Positions 23,602 through 33,025 of a DNA stretch of 64,000 nt are shown one piece after another. Source of the stretch: Kitasatospora acidiphila (GTDB taxonomy: Bacteria > Actinomycetota > Actinomycetes > Streptomycetales > Streptomycetaceae). Each line of letters starts with the position of its first letter. Position 1 is the first letter of the stretch. The stretch lies in assembly GCF_006636205.1 (NCBI RefSeq), contig NZ_VIGB01000003.1:7752501-7816500 (forward strand), written 5' to 3'. A model generated the notes under the pieces. That model made no database searches. It was not told the DNA's origin and saw only the letters and a list, made by a program, of their open reading frames with translations. Made by a program: the position numbers and the translations under genes.

Positions 23602-25806
23602 TCACCCGTGGTTCTCCGATGGCCGGTCGGCTTCGGCGCCCTCCGGGTCGATGTGCGGCAGCAGGCGGTCCAGCCATCGCGGGATCCACCAGGCGTGGCG
23701 TCCGAGCAGCACCATCACCGCCGGGACCATCAGGAGTCGCACCACGGTGGCGTCGATCAGCACGCTGACCGCGAGGCCCAGCCCGAGCATCTTGACCACG
23801 ATGGTGTGGCTGAGTAGGAACGCTGCGAAGACGCTGATCATGATCAGCGCGGCGCAGCTGATCACCCGCGCGGTGATCCGCAGGCCGTGCGCGACGCTGT
23901 CGTGCTCGTTGTGGGTGCGCAGCCAGAACTCGTGCACCCGGGAGAGCAGGAAGACCTCGTAGTCCATGCTCAGCCCGAAGACGATGGCGAACATGATCAT
24001 CGGCACATAGCTCTCGATCGGGACGTTCCCGGAGACGCCCAGGGCCGGGCCGCCCCAGCCCCAGTAGAAGACCGCCACCACCACGCCGTACGACGCGGCG
24101 ATCGACAGCAGGTTGAGCACCGCGGCCTTGACCGCGACCAGCAGGCCGCGGAACACCGTCAGGATCACCAGGAAGGCCAGGCCGACCACCACCGCAATGA
24201 TGCCCGGTAGGCGACTGGTCATCAGCTCCACGAAGTCCAGCTGGGCGGCGGTGGTGCCGGTGATGTAGGTCTTGGCGGGGGTGCCGGCGACGGCCTGCGG
24301 CAGCACCTGCGTGCGGAGCAGGTTGAACAGGCTGGTGGTGGAGGCGTTCTGCGGCCGGCCGACGGGGACGGCGGTGGCCACCAGCAGGTCCCCGTCGGAG
24401 GTCGGCTGCGGCGCGCTGATGCTCGCGGCACCGGGCACACCCGTGAGTGCCTGCTGCACCTTGCCGGCCAGCGCCTGGCGGTCACTGGTGGCCACCGTGC
24501 TCTGGTCGACGACGATGGTCAGCGGGCCGTTGGTGCCGGGTCCGAAGCCGGTGGAGATCAGGTCGAAGGCCCGGCGGTCGGTGAAACTCGTCGGGTCGGC
24601 GCCGTCGTCGATGTGGTCGAGCCGGATCGAGAACACCGGGATCGCCAGCACGCCGACCACCACCAGGCCGGCGGCCAGGAACCACCAGGGGTGGTCGGCG
24701 ACCCGCTGGGCGTAACGGGCCAGGCCGTCGGTCGGGACGGCCGGCTCCGCGCCGTCCGGCTGTTCGGGCTCCTCGGCGACCGCGCGGCGCAGGGTGAACC
24801 GGTCGATGTGCGGGCCGATCCAGCCGAGCAGCGCGGGCACCAGGGTGAGCGCGCCGAGGACGGCCGTAACCACGGTGACCGCGGCGGCCACACCGAGCTT
24901 GCCGATGAAGGCGACCCGGGAGACGTACAGCCCGGCCAGCGCGATGATCACGGTGCAGCCGGAGACCAGCACGGCCCGGCCGCTGGTGCTGGTGGCGCGC
25001 GCGGCCGCGGTGACCGGATCCCGGCCGTCCATCACCTGCTGGCGGTGACGGGTGATCAGGAACAGCGCGTAGTCGATCCCGACCCCGAGGCCGATCATGG
25101 TGGCCAGCGTGGGGGAGACGGTGGCGAAGGTGAAGGCGATGGCCAGCAGGCTCAGGCAGCTCAAGCCGACGATCACGCTCACCAGCGCGCTGACCAGCGG
25201 CAGACCGGCCGCGATCACGCTGCCGAAGCCGATCAGCAGCACCACCACCGCGACCCCGAAGCCGATCGCCTCACTGGCCAGGTCGGTGGCCTTGGGACGG
25301 GCCAGTTCGCCCAGCGGGCCGCCGTACTCGACCTCGACGGAGGCGTTCCGCAGCGGGGCCACCGCCGCGTCGACCTCGTTCAGGTAGGACTTGCCCAGTG
25401 AGGTCGGGTTGGTGTCGAAGTGCACCGTGAGGTAGCCGATGTGTCCGCTCTGGGAGACGGTGGGTCCGGCCGCGGAGAGCACGTGCGGCAGGTGCTGGAG
25501 GTTGGCGACCACCTGGCCGGTCTGCCCGGACACCGCGGAGAGCGGGGCCTGCGCGTCGTTCAGCACCACCTGGGCGCTGGTGCCGCCGGACGCGGGAGCG
25601 TGCGTCTTGAGCAGGTTCAGGCCGGTGTCCGACTGGGTGCCCGGGAGGTTGAAGTCGTCGGAGTAGGTGCCGCCGACGGTGTTCTGCAGGACGTGCAGGC
25701 CGGCCAGCGCGAGCAGCCAGCAGACCACCACCAGGACGAAGTGGCGGGCGCACCAGGCGCCGAGTCTGCCCAACCGGCCGGCGGGGGGTTGCTGCGCGCT
25801 GGTCAT
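23602..25806 (-). CDS. MMPL/RND-family membrane transporter
   Basis: A 734-residue transporter with the duplicated MMPL layout: a first membrane helix (VLVVVCWLLALAGLHVL), an extracellular domain of about 150 residues, five or so helices, a second large extracellular loop (about 395-535) and a second helix bundle. Key motifs include MIGLGVGIDYALFLITRHR in repeat one and FGLSMDYEVFLLSRVHEFW in repeat two, with the acidic residues thought to carry protons. Related proteins export lipids, glycolipids or drugs. An RDD-family membrane gene ends 54 bp upstream on the same strand and might be co-transcribed. The substrate is not known. Confidence 0.93.
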   Translation of the reverse strand: MTSAQQPPAGRLGRLGAWCARHFVLVVVCWLLALAGLHVLQNTVGGTYSDDFNLPGTQSDTGLNLLKTHAPASGGTSAQVVLNDAQAPLSAVSGQTGQVVANLQHLPHVLSAAGPTVSQSGHIGYLTVHFDTNPTSLGKSYLNEVDAAVAPLRNASVEVEYGGPLGELARPKATDLASEAIGFGVAVVVLLIGFGSVIAAGLPLVSALVSVIVGLSCLSLLAIAFTFATVSPTLATMIGLGVGIDYALFLITRHRQQVMDGRDPVTAAARATSTSGRAVLVSGCTVIIALAGLYVSRVAFIGKLGVAAAVTVVTAVLGALTLVPALLGWIGPHIDRFTLRRAVAEEPEQPDGAEPAVPTDGLARYAQRVADHPWWFLAAGLVVVGVLAIPVFSIRLDHIDDGADPTSFTDRRAFDLISTGFGPGTNGPLTIVVDQSTVATSDRQALAGKVQQALTGVPGAASISAPQPTSDGDLLVATAVPVGRPQNASTTSLFNLLRTQVLPQAVAGTPAKTYITGTTAAQLDFVELMTSRLPGIIAVVVGLAFLVILTVFRGLLVAVKAAVLNLLSIAASYGVVVAVFYWGWGGPALGVSGNVPIESYVPMIMFAIVFGLSMDYEVFLLSRVHEFWLRTHNEHDSVAHGLRITARVISCAALIMISVFAAFLLSHTIVVKMLGLGLAVSVLIDATVVRLLMVPAVMVLLGRHAWWIPRWLDRLLPHIDPEGAEADRPSENHG

Positions 25807-25860
25807 CGGCCCCTCCCGGGGTACGTCGTCGGTTGCCGGTCGGCGCTGTGCCGGGCCGGG

Positions 25861-26250
25861 TCAGTCGCCGAGCACCACGGTGTCGGCCAGCTTGTCGGCG
25901 AAGGTCTGCCTGCGGTGGTCCCAGAGCGGCCAGAGGAAGCCGAGGAAGCAGGGGATCGCGTCCAGCAGGTGCGCCAGGTCGCGGAGGAAGGCGCGCAGCA
26001 TCCCGGTCGACCGGCCGTCCGCCGCATCGGTCAGCTCGCTGCCCAGCAGCTGCCGTCCCCAGCTCTGCCCGGTGCGCCCGGCCTGGTACCAGCGGTTGTA
26101 CGCGAGCAGCGCGATCGAGACCGGCAGCAGGCCGACCTGCAGCGCGTCGTTGTCGGGGTCGGCCGCGCCGGCGACGATGTTCGGCGCGAAGCAGGCCAGC
26201 ATGTCGATGAGGAAGGACAGCACGCGTTCCGTCCAGTGGGCGTAGCTCAC
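25861..26250 (-). CDS. RDD-family membrane protein
   Basis: About 129 residues from GTG 26248-26250 (VSYAHWTERVLSFLIDML). The RDD pattern (conserved Arg then Asp-Asp) is partly modified: R in TERVLSFLIDML, and later GRTGQSWGRQLLGSEL, followed by LWDHRRQTFADKLADTVVL, the typical end of RDD proteins. Two or three hydrophobic segments are present. RDD proteins are small membrane proteins, some linked to ion exchange, mostly uncharacterised. The upstream reading frame is open for another 90 residues, but those are Arg/Gly-rich and not protein-like. It precedes the MMPL gene by 54 bp. Confidence 0.82.
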   Translation of the reverse strand: MSYAHWTERVLSFLIDMLACFAPNIVAGAADPDNDALQVGLLPVSIALLAYNRWYQAGRTGQSWGRQLLGSELTDAADGRSTGMLRAFLRDLAHLLDAIPCFLGFLWPLWDHRRQTFADKLADTVVLGD

Positions 26251-26398
26251 CGAGACCGCACTCCGTTCCGCCGGGCCTGCCCCCGGTCCAGCCTGCCAGC
26301 CGGGCACGGCCGCGCAACCGCCGTTGCGCCGACCGGCTGACGTGCCGTCAGTGCGGCTGGCGGCCCGCCGGCCGGCTGACCGCCCGGCCGACCCGCCG

Positions 26399-29300
26399 TC
26401 AGTAGCCGGCGGCAGCCCGGCTGGGCAGACCGGCCAGCAGCTCGCCCAGCTCGGCGGCCTCCGGGACGCCGAGGTGCCGGGCCAGCTCCAGCGCGTCCTG
26501 GAGCTGCCCGGTGCCCTCCGCATGGCGGCCGGTGCGCAGCACGTTGCGGCCCAGGCCGGTCAGCGCGCGCACCTGCTCCAGCGGGGAGCCGGCCGCCCGG
26601 GCGCCGTCCAGCGCCGCCGTGAACTCCTGGTGCGCCGCGTCCGGGCGGCCGGTGGCGTTCAGCAGCCGGCCCAGGATGTTGCGCACCTCGGCCTCGCCGC
26701 CGCGGTCGCCCCGCTCCCGGCAGAGCGCCAGCGCGGCCCGCAGGTGCTCCTCCGCCCCCGGGTACTGGCCCAGGGCGAGCAGTGCGTCCCCCAGGTAGGC
26801 CAGCACCCGGGACTCGCCGAGCCGGTCGCCCTGCCCGCGGTAGAGCGCCAGCGCGGCCCGCAGGTTCTCCACCGCCGCGGCCGGCCGCCCGGTGGCGAGC
26901 CGCAGCACGCCCAGGTAGGCCATGGTGTTCATCCGCCCGCGCGCCTCGTCCAGCTCGTGGTACATCGCGCTGGCCTGCAGCAGGTCCTGCTCGGCGCTCT
27001 GGTACTGGCCGATGACCAGGCGGACCGCGCCGAGCGCCATCAGCCCGTTGGCCTCGCCGATCCGGTTGCCCAGGCCCCGGTAGAGGGACATCGCCTGGCG
27101 GTGCGTCGCCTCGGCCGCTTGGTAGCGGCCGGTGAGGTGCTGCAGCGACCCCAGGCTGGCCAGTGCGTAGGCCTCGCCCGGCCGGTCGTCGCGGGCCCGG
27201 CACAGCTCCAGCGCCTGGTGCAGGCTCTCCTCGGCGGCCGGCACGTCGCCGGTGAGCTGCTGGATCAGGCTGAGCTCGCTGAGCGCCGCGGTCTGCCCGG
27301 TCCGGTTGCCGAGCTCCCGGAAGAGCAGCAGCGCCCGGGTGGTGTGCGTGGTCGCCTCCGGGTACTCGCCGGTGATCCGGCCCAGGATGCCCAGCTGGCT
27401 GAGCGCCTCCGCCTCGCCGGGCGCGTCGGCCGCGCCGCGGGCCAGGCTCAGTGCCTCGGCGAAGTGGTCGCGGGCCCGGGTGTTGCAGCCGAAGGTCCGT
27501 TCCATGGCGCCCAGTTGCACCCGCGCGGCCGCCTGCCCGGACGGGTCGTCCAACTGCCGGAAGAGCTCCAGTGCGAGCCGTAGATGCTCCGCCCCGGCCT
27601 CGTGCTCGCCGGTCAGCCGTTGGAAGGTGCCCAGGTGGGTGAGCGCCTCGGCCTGGCCGAACCGGTCGCCGTTGGTGCGGGCGGTCTCCAGGGCGATCCG
27701 GTGCAGCGCCCGCGCCTGGTTCCAGTGCCCCTGGGTGCGCAGGAAGTCGTGCAGCGCGGCGGGCAGCCGGATCGCGTGGTCGGGATGCCCGTGGGCGGCC
27801 GCGTACTCGATCGCCGCCCGCAGATTGCCCCGCTCGGCGCGCAGCCAGGCGGTGGCCGCCTCCTCGGTGGGCAGCTCGGCCCCGGGGATGCGCTGGGCGG
27901 GCACCCAGCGGTGCCGGCGCACCGCCAGCCGGCGGCCCGCCTCGATCACGGTGGCCAGGTAGGAGTCCAGCAGCCGGCCCACGGCGGCGTGCCGCACCGA
28001 CGGGTCGTCCATGGTGCCCAGCGCCCGGGAGTGCTCGCGGATCAGGTCGTGCATCCGGTAGCGGCCGCGGACCGGCTCGTCCACCAGGTGGTGGTCCTCC
28101 AGCTCCTCCAGCAGGCGGCGGGCGGTGGCCACGTCGGTGCCGTCCAGCGCGGCGGCCGCCCGGGCGTCGAAGTGGTCGCCGGGGTTGAGCCCGAGCCGGC
28201 GGAACAGCCGGCGCTGGGCGGGGGTCAGATCCCGGTACGAGAGGTCGAAGGCGGCGGCCACCGAGACGTCCTCGGCCCGCAGCGCCGCCAGCCGGCCCGC
28301 GGCGGCCTCCAGGTCCGGCACCAGGTCGGCCACCGACCAGGCCCGCCGGTGCCGCAGCCGGGCGGCGGTCAGGTGGATCGCCAGCGGCAGGTAGCCGCAG
28401 AGCCGGACCACCTCGACCACGGCCGGCTGGTCCGGTGCCAGGTCGGGGCGCTGCGCGGTGGCGGTGAACAGCTCGGCGGCCTCGTCGGGCGGCAGCACGC
28501 CCAGCGTCATCGGCACCGCGTCGCCCAGCGCCGGCAGTCGGCGGCGGCTGGTGACCAGCACCAGGCAGCCGGGGGAGCCGGGCAGCAGCGGGCGGACCTG
28601 CTCGCTGCCGCTGGCGTCGTCGAGCAGCAGCAGCACCCGGCGCCCGGCCAGCCGGCTGCGCCACAGGTTGGCCCGGGCGTCCAGGTCCGGCGGGATCTGC
28701 TGGGGCGCCACCCCGACGGTGAGCAGCAGCGCGGCGAGCGCGTCGGCCGGCTCGACGGCCGGGGTGCAGGGGGTGTGGGCGTGCAGCGGCAGGAAGATCT
28801 GCCCGTCCGGGAAGTCGGCGGCCAGCCGGTGCGCGGCGTGCACGGCCAGGGCGCTCTTGCCGACCCCGGGCATGCCGTCCAAGGCCAGGATCCGTACCGA
28901 GCCGTCGGGGCGGTCGGTGCGGCAGGCCGCCAGCAGCCGTTCCAACTCCTCGTAGCGCCCGGTGAAGCCGGCCACGTCCCGCGGCAGGCCGGCGCCCGCG
29001 GCCACCGCCGGCAGCTCGGCGTCCTCCTGCGCCTCGGCGGCCTGCTGCTCGGCGCGCAGGATCTCCTGGTGCGCGGCCCGGACCCGGGGGCCGGGCTCGA
29101 TGCCCAGCTCCTCGACCAGGGTGCGGCGCAGCCGCTGGTAGCTCGCCAGCGCCTCGGCCCGCTGGTCGGTGCGGTGCAGGGCGATCATCAGCTGGCGGTG
29201 GAAGGCCTCGCGCAGCGGATGCTCCGCGGTCAGCCGGTTCAGCTCCGGGATCACGCCGTGCGGCCGGCCCAGCTCCAGTTCGGCGTCGAACTGCCACTCC

Positions 29301-29851
29301 AGGGCCTGCAGCCGCAGCTCCTGGAGCTGCTGCACATGGGGCAGCGCCTCCTCGGCCAGCGACGGCAGATCCGTCAGCGGGGTGCCGCGCCACAGCCGCA
29401 GCGCCTCGGCGCAGCGACTGCTGACGGTCTGCCAGTCGCCGGCCCGGCGGGCGGCGCGGGCGACGTCCAGCAGTTCGGTGAAGGCCGCGCTGTCCAGCTC
29501 GCCGGGGCCGACCTGGAGGAGGTAGCCGGGGGCGGCGGTGCGCAGCCGGGCCGGGCTGCCGGGGCCGAGCAGCCGGCGCAGCTGGACCACGTGGTTGTTG
29601 AGCGAGGTGGGCGCGGTGGCCGGCGGATGCTCGCCCCAGAGCGCTCCGGTCAGCCGGTCGCGGGATACCACTCGACCGGGTTCCAGGAGCAGCATGGCCA
29701 GTAGCGCACGCACTTTCGGCGAGCTGACCGGAAGCGCCGTACCGGTGCCGTCGTGGACCGTCAAGGGCCCGAGCAACCCGAATCGCAGCCCGGCGACAGG
29801 CTCGTCAGGGGTGGTCGGGCGGCCCTGCCGGGGCCCTTGTTGATGGTCCAT
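26399..29851 (-). CDS. AfsR/SARP-family regulator with NB-ARC and TPR domains
   Basis: A protein of about 1150 residues. Residues 20-110 are an OmpR-like winged helix (LRFGLLGPLTVHDGTG, VRALLAMLLLEPGRVVSRD), then a bacterial transcriptional activator domain to about 265 (EHPLREAFHRQLMIALHRTD). An NB-ARC ATPase follows with P-loop LDGMPGVGKSALAVHAAH (about 331-348) and VLLLLDDASG. From about 640 to the end are many tetratricopeptide repeats (ALARYRGLGNRIGEANGL-like). AfsR-type proteins integrate signals, often by phosphorylation, and activate antibiotic pathways. ATG 29849-29851 is chosen by the conserved N-terminus; its ribosome site is weak. The divergent gene is a short acidic peptide, a position comparable to afsS but without clear similarity. 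Confidence 0.93.
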   Translation of the reverse strand: MDHQQGPRQGRPTTPDEPVAGLRFGLLGPLTVHDGTGTALPVSSPKVRALLAMLLLEPGRVVSRDRLTGALWGEHPPATAPTSLNNHVVQLRRLLGPGSPARLRTAAPGYLLQVGPGELDSAAFTELLDVARAARRAGDWQTVSSRCAEALRLWRGTPLTDLPSLAEEALPHVQQLQELRLQALEWQFDAELELGRPHGVIPELNRLTAEHPLREAFHRQLMIALHRTDQRAEALASYQRLRRTLVEELGIEPGPRVRAAHQEILRAEQQAAEAQEDAELPAVAAGAGLPRDVAGFTGRYEELERLLAACRTDRPDGSVRILALDGMPGVGKSALAVHAAHRLAADFPDGQIFLPLHAHTPCTPAVEPADALAALLLTVGVAPQQIPPDLDARANLWRSRLAGRRVLLLLDDASGSEQVRPLLPGSPGCLVLVTSRRRLPALGDAVPMTLGVLPPDEAAELFTATAQRPDLAPDQPAVVEVVRLCGYLPLAIHLTAARLRHRRAWSVADLVPDLEAAAGRLAALRAEDVSVAAAFDLSYRDLTPAQRRLFRRLGLNPGDHFDARAAAALDGTDVATARRLLEELEDHHLVDEPVRGRYRMHDLIREHSRALGTMDDPSVRHAAVGRLLDSYLATVIEAGRRLAVRRHRWVPAQRIPGAELPTEEAATAWLRAERGNLRAAIEYAAAHGHPDHAIRLPAALHDFLRTQGHWNQARALHRIALETARTNGDRFGQAEALTHLGTFQRLTGEHEAGAEHLRLALELFRQLDDPSGQAAARVQLGAMERTFGCNTRARDHFAEALSLARGAADAPGEAEALSQLGILGRITGEYPEATTHTTRALLLFRELGNRTGQTAALSELSLIQQLTGDVPAAEESLHQALELCRARDDRPGEAYALASLGSLQHLTGRYQAAEATHRQAMSLYRGLGNRIGEANGLMALGAVRLVIGQYQSAEQDLLQASAMYHELDEARGRMNTMAYLGVLRLATGRPAAAVENLRAALALYRGQGDRLGESRVLAYLGDALLALGQYPGAEEHLRAALALCRERGDRGGEAEVRNILGRLLNATGRPDAAHQEFTAALDGARAAGSPLEQVRALTGLGRNVLRTGRHAEGTGQLQDALELARHLGVPEAAELGELLAGLPSRAAAGY

Positions 29852-30155
29852 TATCGGGATGTTACCCGCCCGTGAGCGGCCTACGGCAGGCTCATGACGA
29901 CCGAGCCGGACTGGGTCGGTGCCGAACAGGGGAGGGCACCGATCCAGTCGGCCTGTCGCCGCACTACCCGCCGCACGAGGGAGGACAGGCCGCATGACCG
30001 CCAAGCGTGACACCTCCTGGACCTGAGCGTCCGCCGCACCCCGCTCGGACAACACGCCGACGTCTCACCCGGGTGCCGCGTGGGACGGCGCAGGTCGGGT
30101 AAGTGTTGGAGACAGCAGGGGCCGCCCGAGCCCCATAGCTGTAAGGGGTGAGGTC
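29852..30155. other. Intergenic region upstream of the AfsR-type gene
   Basis: This 304-bp stretch divides the AfsR-type regulator from a small plus-strand gene. It should hold both promoters. Apart from a ten-codon frame at 29994-30026 no gene was found. Confidence 0.6.
29994..30026 (+). CDS. Ten-residue micro-ORF with a strong ribosome site
   Basis: ATG 29994 is preceded by GGGAGGACAGG, a very good ribosome site, and encodes MTAKRDTSWT before TGA. It may be a translated leader or a chance frame. Nothing more can be supported. Confidence 0.25.
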   Translation: MTAKRDTSWT

Positions 30156-30347
30156 ATGACCGACAACGCCACTGATTACGCCGTCGACGCCCGGGACGCC
30201 ATGGAAGACCCGGAGGACCTGGAGTCCGGCAGCGACGAGCAGCCCACCCCGCGTGCCGAGCTGTCCCTGGACGCCGCAGCCGATGTGGCCGATGCGGTCG
30301 AGCAGACCCGTCAGGTCCCGGTGGACGACGACGAGTACCCGCGCTGA
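30156..30347 (+). CDS. Small acidic protein of unknown function
   Basis: A 63-residue product, very rich in Asp, Glu and Ala (about 17 acidic residues in the first 45) and without a membrane segment or cysteine. ATG 30156 follows GGGGTGAGG, a strong ribosome site. The segment TPRAELSLDAAADVADAVEQ is predicted helical. Its position divergent from an AfsR/SARP gene recalls the afsR-afsS arrangement, but no AfsS repeat motif is evident. The stop codon lies inside the terminator hairpin it shares with convergent asnB. No function is claimed. Confidence 0.7.
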   Translation: MTDNATDYAVDARDAMEDPEDLESGSDEQPTPRAELSLDAAADVADAVEQTRQVPVDDDEYPR

Positions 30348-30372
30348 CCGGCGCCCCACCGCCGGTCAGCGC
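30341..30372. terminator. Bidirectional hairpin terminator
   Basis: A perfect 12-bp stem (GCGCTGACCGGC and complement) with an 8-nt loop lies between the small acidic gene and asnB and includes the stop of the former. Confidence 0.8.
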
Positions 30373-30389
30373 GTAGCACTTCACCGGCC

Positions 30390-32240
30390 CTACCGCAGCA
30401 GCGAGACCGGGTAGAGGCGCTGCCAGCGGTTCAGCGCCAGCAGCAGCTCGGTGGCCGGCCGGTCGTGGCGCGGATCCCGGTCGGGCGCGAGGGCGCGGGT
30501 CACCGCCACCGGATCGGCCAGGGCGTGCAGGGGGGCCTTGGGGTCCTGGTACGCCTGGGCGAGCTCCGCCTTCAGGGCCTGCGGATAGTCCGGGTCCTGG
30601 GTGGCCGGGTAGGGGCTCTTCACCCGGGCCACCACGTCGTCCGGCAGCAGGTCGGCGGCCGCCGCCCGCAGCAGGCTCTTCTCCCGCCCGTCGAAGGCCT
30701 TCATCGCCCAGGGCGTGTTGTAGACGTACTCGACCAGCCGGTGGTCGCAGAACGGCACCCGGACCTCCAGACCGACCGCCATGCTCATCCGGTCCTTGCG
30801 GTCCAGCAGCATCCGGACGAACCGGGTCAGGTGCAGGTGGCAGATCTCCCGCATCCGCCGCTCCTTGGGGTCCGCGCCCGGCAGGTGCTCGACGTCGGCG
30901 ATGGCGTCGGAGTAGCTGTCGGCGATGTAGCTGGCGAGGTCCAGCTCGGCCAGCAGCCCCGGGTCGAGCAGGGACAGCCGGGGTTCGGCGCCCCGGCCGG
31001 TGATCTGGTGCATGTCGGCGTGCCAGGGAAACGTTTCGGCGGCCACCGCGGCCGGATCGTGGAACCAGCGGTAGCCGCCGAACAGCTCATCCGCGGACTC
31101 CCCGGAGAGCGCCACCGTGGAGTGCCGCCGGATCTCCCGGAACAGCAGGTAGAGCGAGGTGTCCATGTCGCCGAACCCGGTCGGCAGGTCGGCCGCGCGC
31201 AGCACCGCGTCCCGGTCCGCGGGATCGGTCAGCTGGGCCGCGTCCAGCACGATGTCCTGGTGGTCGGCCGCGACGTGGCGGGCCACCGAGTGGGCGAACG
31301 GGGTGTCCAGGCTGCCGCGCAGCTCGTCCGGCTGGAAGTTCTGCGCCTGGCCGGCGAAGTCCACCGAGAACGACCGCACCGGACCGGCGCCGGCGGCGGC
31401 CAGCCCGCGGGCGGCGAGCGCCGTGACCGCGCTGGAGTCCAGCCCGCCGGAGAGCAGCGAGCAGAGCGGCACGTCCGCGATCAGCTGCCGCCGCACGGTG
31501 TCGGTCAGCAGCTCCCGGACGGTGGCGATGGTGGTGGGGAGGTCGTCGGTGTGCTCACGGGCGCCGAGCCGCCAGTACTGGTGGACCGTCAGGCCCTCGC
31601 GGCGGACCTGCAGCCAGTGGCCGGGCTTCAGTTCCGCCATGCCCCGGTAGATCGCGTGCCCCGGGGTCTTCACGAAGGCCAGCAGCTCGCGCAGCCCGTC
31701 CCGGTCGACGACGGCGGGCACCTGCGGGTGGGCCAGGATCGCCTTCGGCTCGGAGCCGAACAGCACACCGTCGGCGGTCGGGTAGTAGTACAGCGGCTTG
31801 ATGCCCATGCGGTCGCGGACCAGCAGCAGTTCCTCGCGGCGGGCGTCCCAGACGGCGAAGGCGAACATGCCGTTCAGCCGGGTCACGAAGTCCGTGCCCC
31901 AGTGCAGGTAGGCGCGCAGCACCACCTCGGTGTCGCTGCGGGTGCGGAACCGCACGCCGTGGCCCTCCAGTTCGGCGCGCAGCTCATGGAAGTTGTAGAC
32001 CTCGCCGCTGTAGGTCATCGCGGCCAGCAGGCGCCCGTCCTCCTCCACCGCCATCGGCTGCGCACCGCCGACCAGGTCGATCACCGCCAGTCGCCGGTGG
32101 CCCAGCGCCGCATGCGGTTCGAGGTGCACACCGCCGGCGTCCGGGCCCCGGCAGAGCATGGTCGCGGTCATGGCGTCTACCACCTGCCGCTGCTGCCTCA
32201 CGTCGCTGTCGAACGCCACCCAGCCGGTTATCCCGCACAT
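30390..32240 (-). CDS. asnB: Asparagine synthase (glutamine-hydrolysing)
   Basis: A 616-residue two-domain enzyme. The glutaminase nucleophile is Cys2 (MCGITGWVAFDSD), with RGPDAGGVHLEPHAALGHRR and TYSGEVYNFHELR following. The synthetase domain has the pyrophosphate loop CSLLSGGLDSSAVTALAA and ALSGESADELFGGYRWF. It converts aspartate, glutamine and ATP to asparagine in the cytoplasm. The ATG at 32238-32240 is required because Cys2 must follow the initiator; GGAG lies 9 bp upstream. A much longer open frame continues upstream but is non-coding shadow. The gene may be housekeeping or serve secondary metabolism; context does not decide. Confidence 0.95.
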   Translation of the reverse strand: MCGITGWVAFDSDVRQQRQVVDAMTATMLCRGPDAGGVHLEPHAALGHRRLAVIDLVGGAQPMAVEEDGRLLAAMTYSGEVYNFHELRAELEGHGVRFRTRSDTEVVLRAYLHWGTDFVTRLNGMFAFAVWDARREELLLVRDRMGIKPLYYYPTADGVLFGSEPKAILAHPQVPAVVDRDGLRELLAFVKTPGHAIYRGMAELKPGHWLQVRREGLTVHQYWRLGAREHTDDLPTTIATVRELLTDTVRRQLIADVPLCSLLSGGLDSSAVTALAARGLAAAGAGPVRSFSVDFAGQAQNFQPDELRGSLDTPFAHSVARHVAADHQDIVLDAAQLTDPADRDAVLRAADLPTGFGDMDTSLYLLFREIRRHSTVALSGESADELFGGYRWFHDPAAVAAETFPWHADMHQITGRGAEPRLSLLDPGLLAELDLASYIADSYSDAIADVEHLPGADPKERRMREICHLHLTRFVRMLLDRKDRMSMAVGLEVRVPFCDHRLVEYVYNTPWAMKAFDGREKSLLRAAAADLLPDDVVARVKSPYPATQDPDYPQALKAELAQAYQDPKAPLHALADPVAVTRALAPDRDPRHDRPATELLLALNRWQRLYPVSLLR

Positions 32241-32477
32241 GACAGGAGACTCCTTCCGCTGCTTCGCGTCGTTGCGTATGCGTTCGGTGACGCTACGCCT
32301 CCGCTTTCGGGGTCGCCATGGCCGGGTCGGATTTGGCCGAGAACCGTCAATCCCGCCCGGAGCGCTGCGCCGTGGCTTCCGGCGTAGCGTGGAGCCAGAG
32401 CTTCCGGAAGCGGCCAACCCCGCCGCTTCCTTCGGGAACCCTCCGGTGAGGGCCGTCATGGAGCAGTGGAGGCCGTC

Positions 32478-33023
32478 ATGAAACTGCAGGACGAACTTCC
32501 CGTCGACCACCGATTGGCCCAGGTCTACCGCTACGGCGCAGGCCTGGCCGGACTGGCACTGCTGATCTGGGGCTGCTTCGGGTTGGCCGGCAACGTCGGC
32601 TTCTCCAGCGTCCACGGCAAGACCACCGCGGGCATGTCCAGCAATGGCGCGCTCGGCGTCCTGTCGATCATCTTCGGCGCGATCCTGATGATCGGCGCCA
32701 TCGTCGGCGGAAACTTCGCCTCCTGGCTCAATATGATCGTCGGCTTCATCTTCTTCGTGGCGGGCTTCGTCGGCCTGATCGCGCTCGACAGCACCTGGAA
32801 CCGACTGGCCTTCCGGATGACCAATGTGATCTTCAGCTTCATCTTCGGGCTGGTGATCGCCTCCTTCGGCATGTACGGCAGGGTCAGCGGCCACCTCCCG
32901 CACGACAACCCCTACTGGCGGCAACGGCACGGTGGGGAACGAGACCGGGAGGAGGAAGAGATCGCCGGCCGCTGGCACGTCCCGGCCTTCAAGAGCGTGC
33001 TGCGTCCGACGGTGCATCATTAG
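32478..33023 (+). CDS. DUF4383 family membrane protein
   Basis: A 181-residue membrane protein. ATG 32478 follows GGAGG at five bases. Four hydrophobic segments are seen: GAGLAGLALLIWGCFGLAG, LGVLSIIFGAILMIGAIVGG, MIVGFIFFVAGFVGLIAL and MTNVIFSFIFGLVIASFGMY. The order and Asn/Gly content around NMIVGFIFFVAGFVGL match the DUF4383 family, which has no established role. The last 50 residues are charged and cytoplasmic. The mtnP gene begins two bases after its stop, so the pair forms one transcript. Confidence 0.85.
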   Translation: MKLQDELPVDHRLAQVYRYGAGLAGLALLIWGCFGLAGNVGFSSVHGKTTAGMSSNGALGVLSIIFGAILMIGAIVGGNFASWLNMIVGFIFFVAGFVGLIALDSTWNRLAFRMTNVIFSFIFGLVIASFGMYGRVSGHLPHDNPYWRQRHGGERDREEEEIAGRWHVPAFKSVLRPTVHH

Positions 33024-33025
33024 GC

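Noticed and set aside
26247..29393. Very long alternative frame within the AfsR-type gene
   Set aside because: Arg/Gly/Ala/Pro-rich sequence with no motif; the other frame shows P-loop and TPR motifs.
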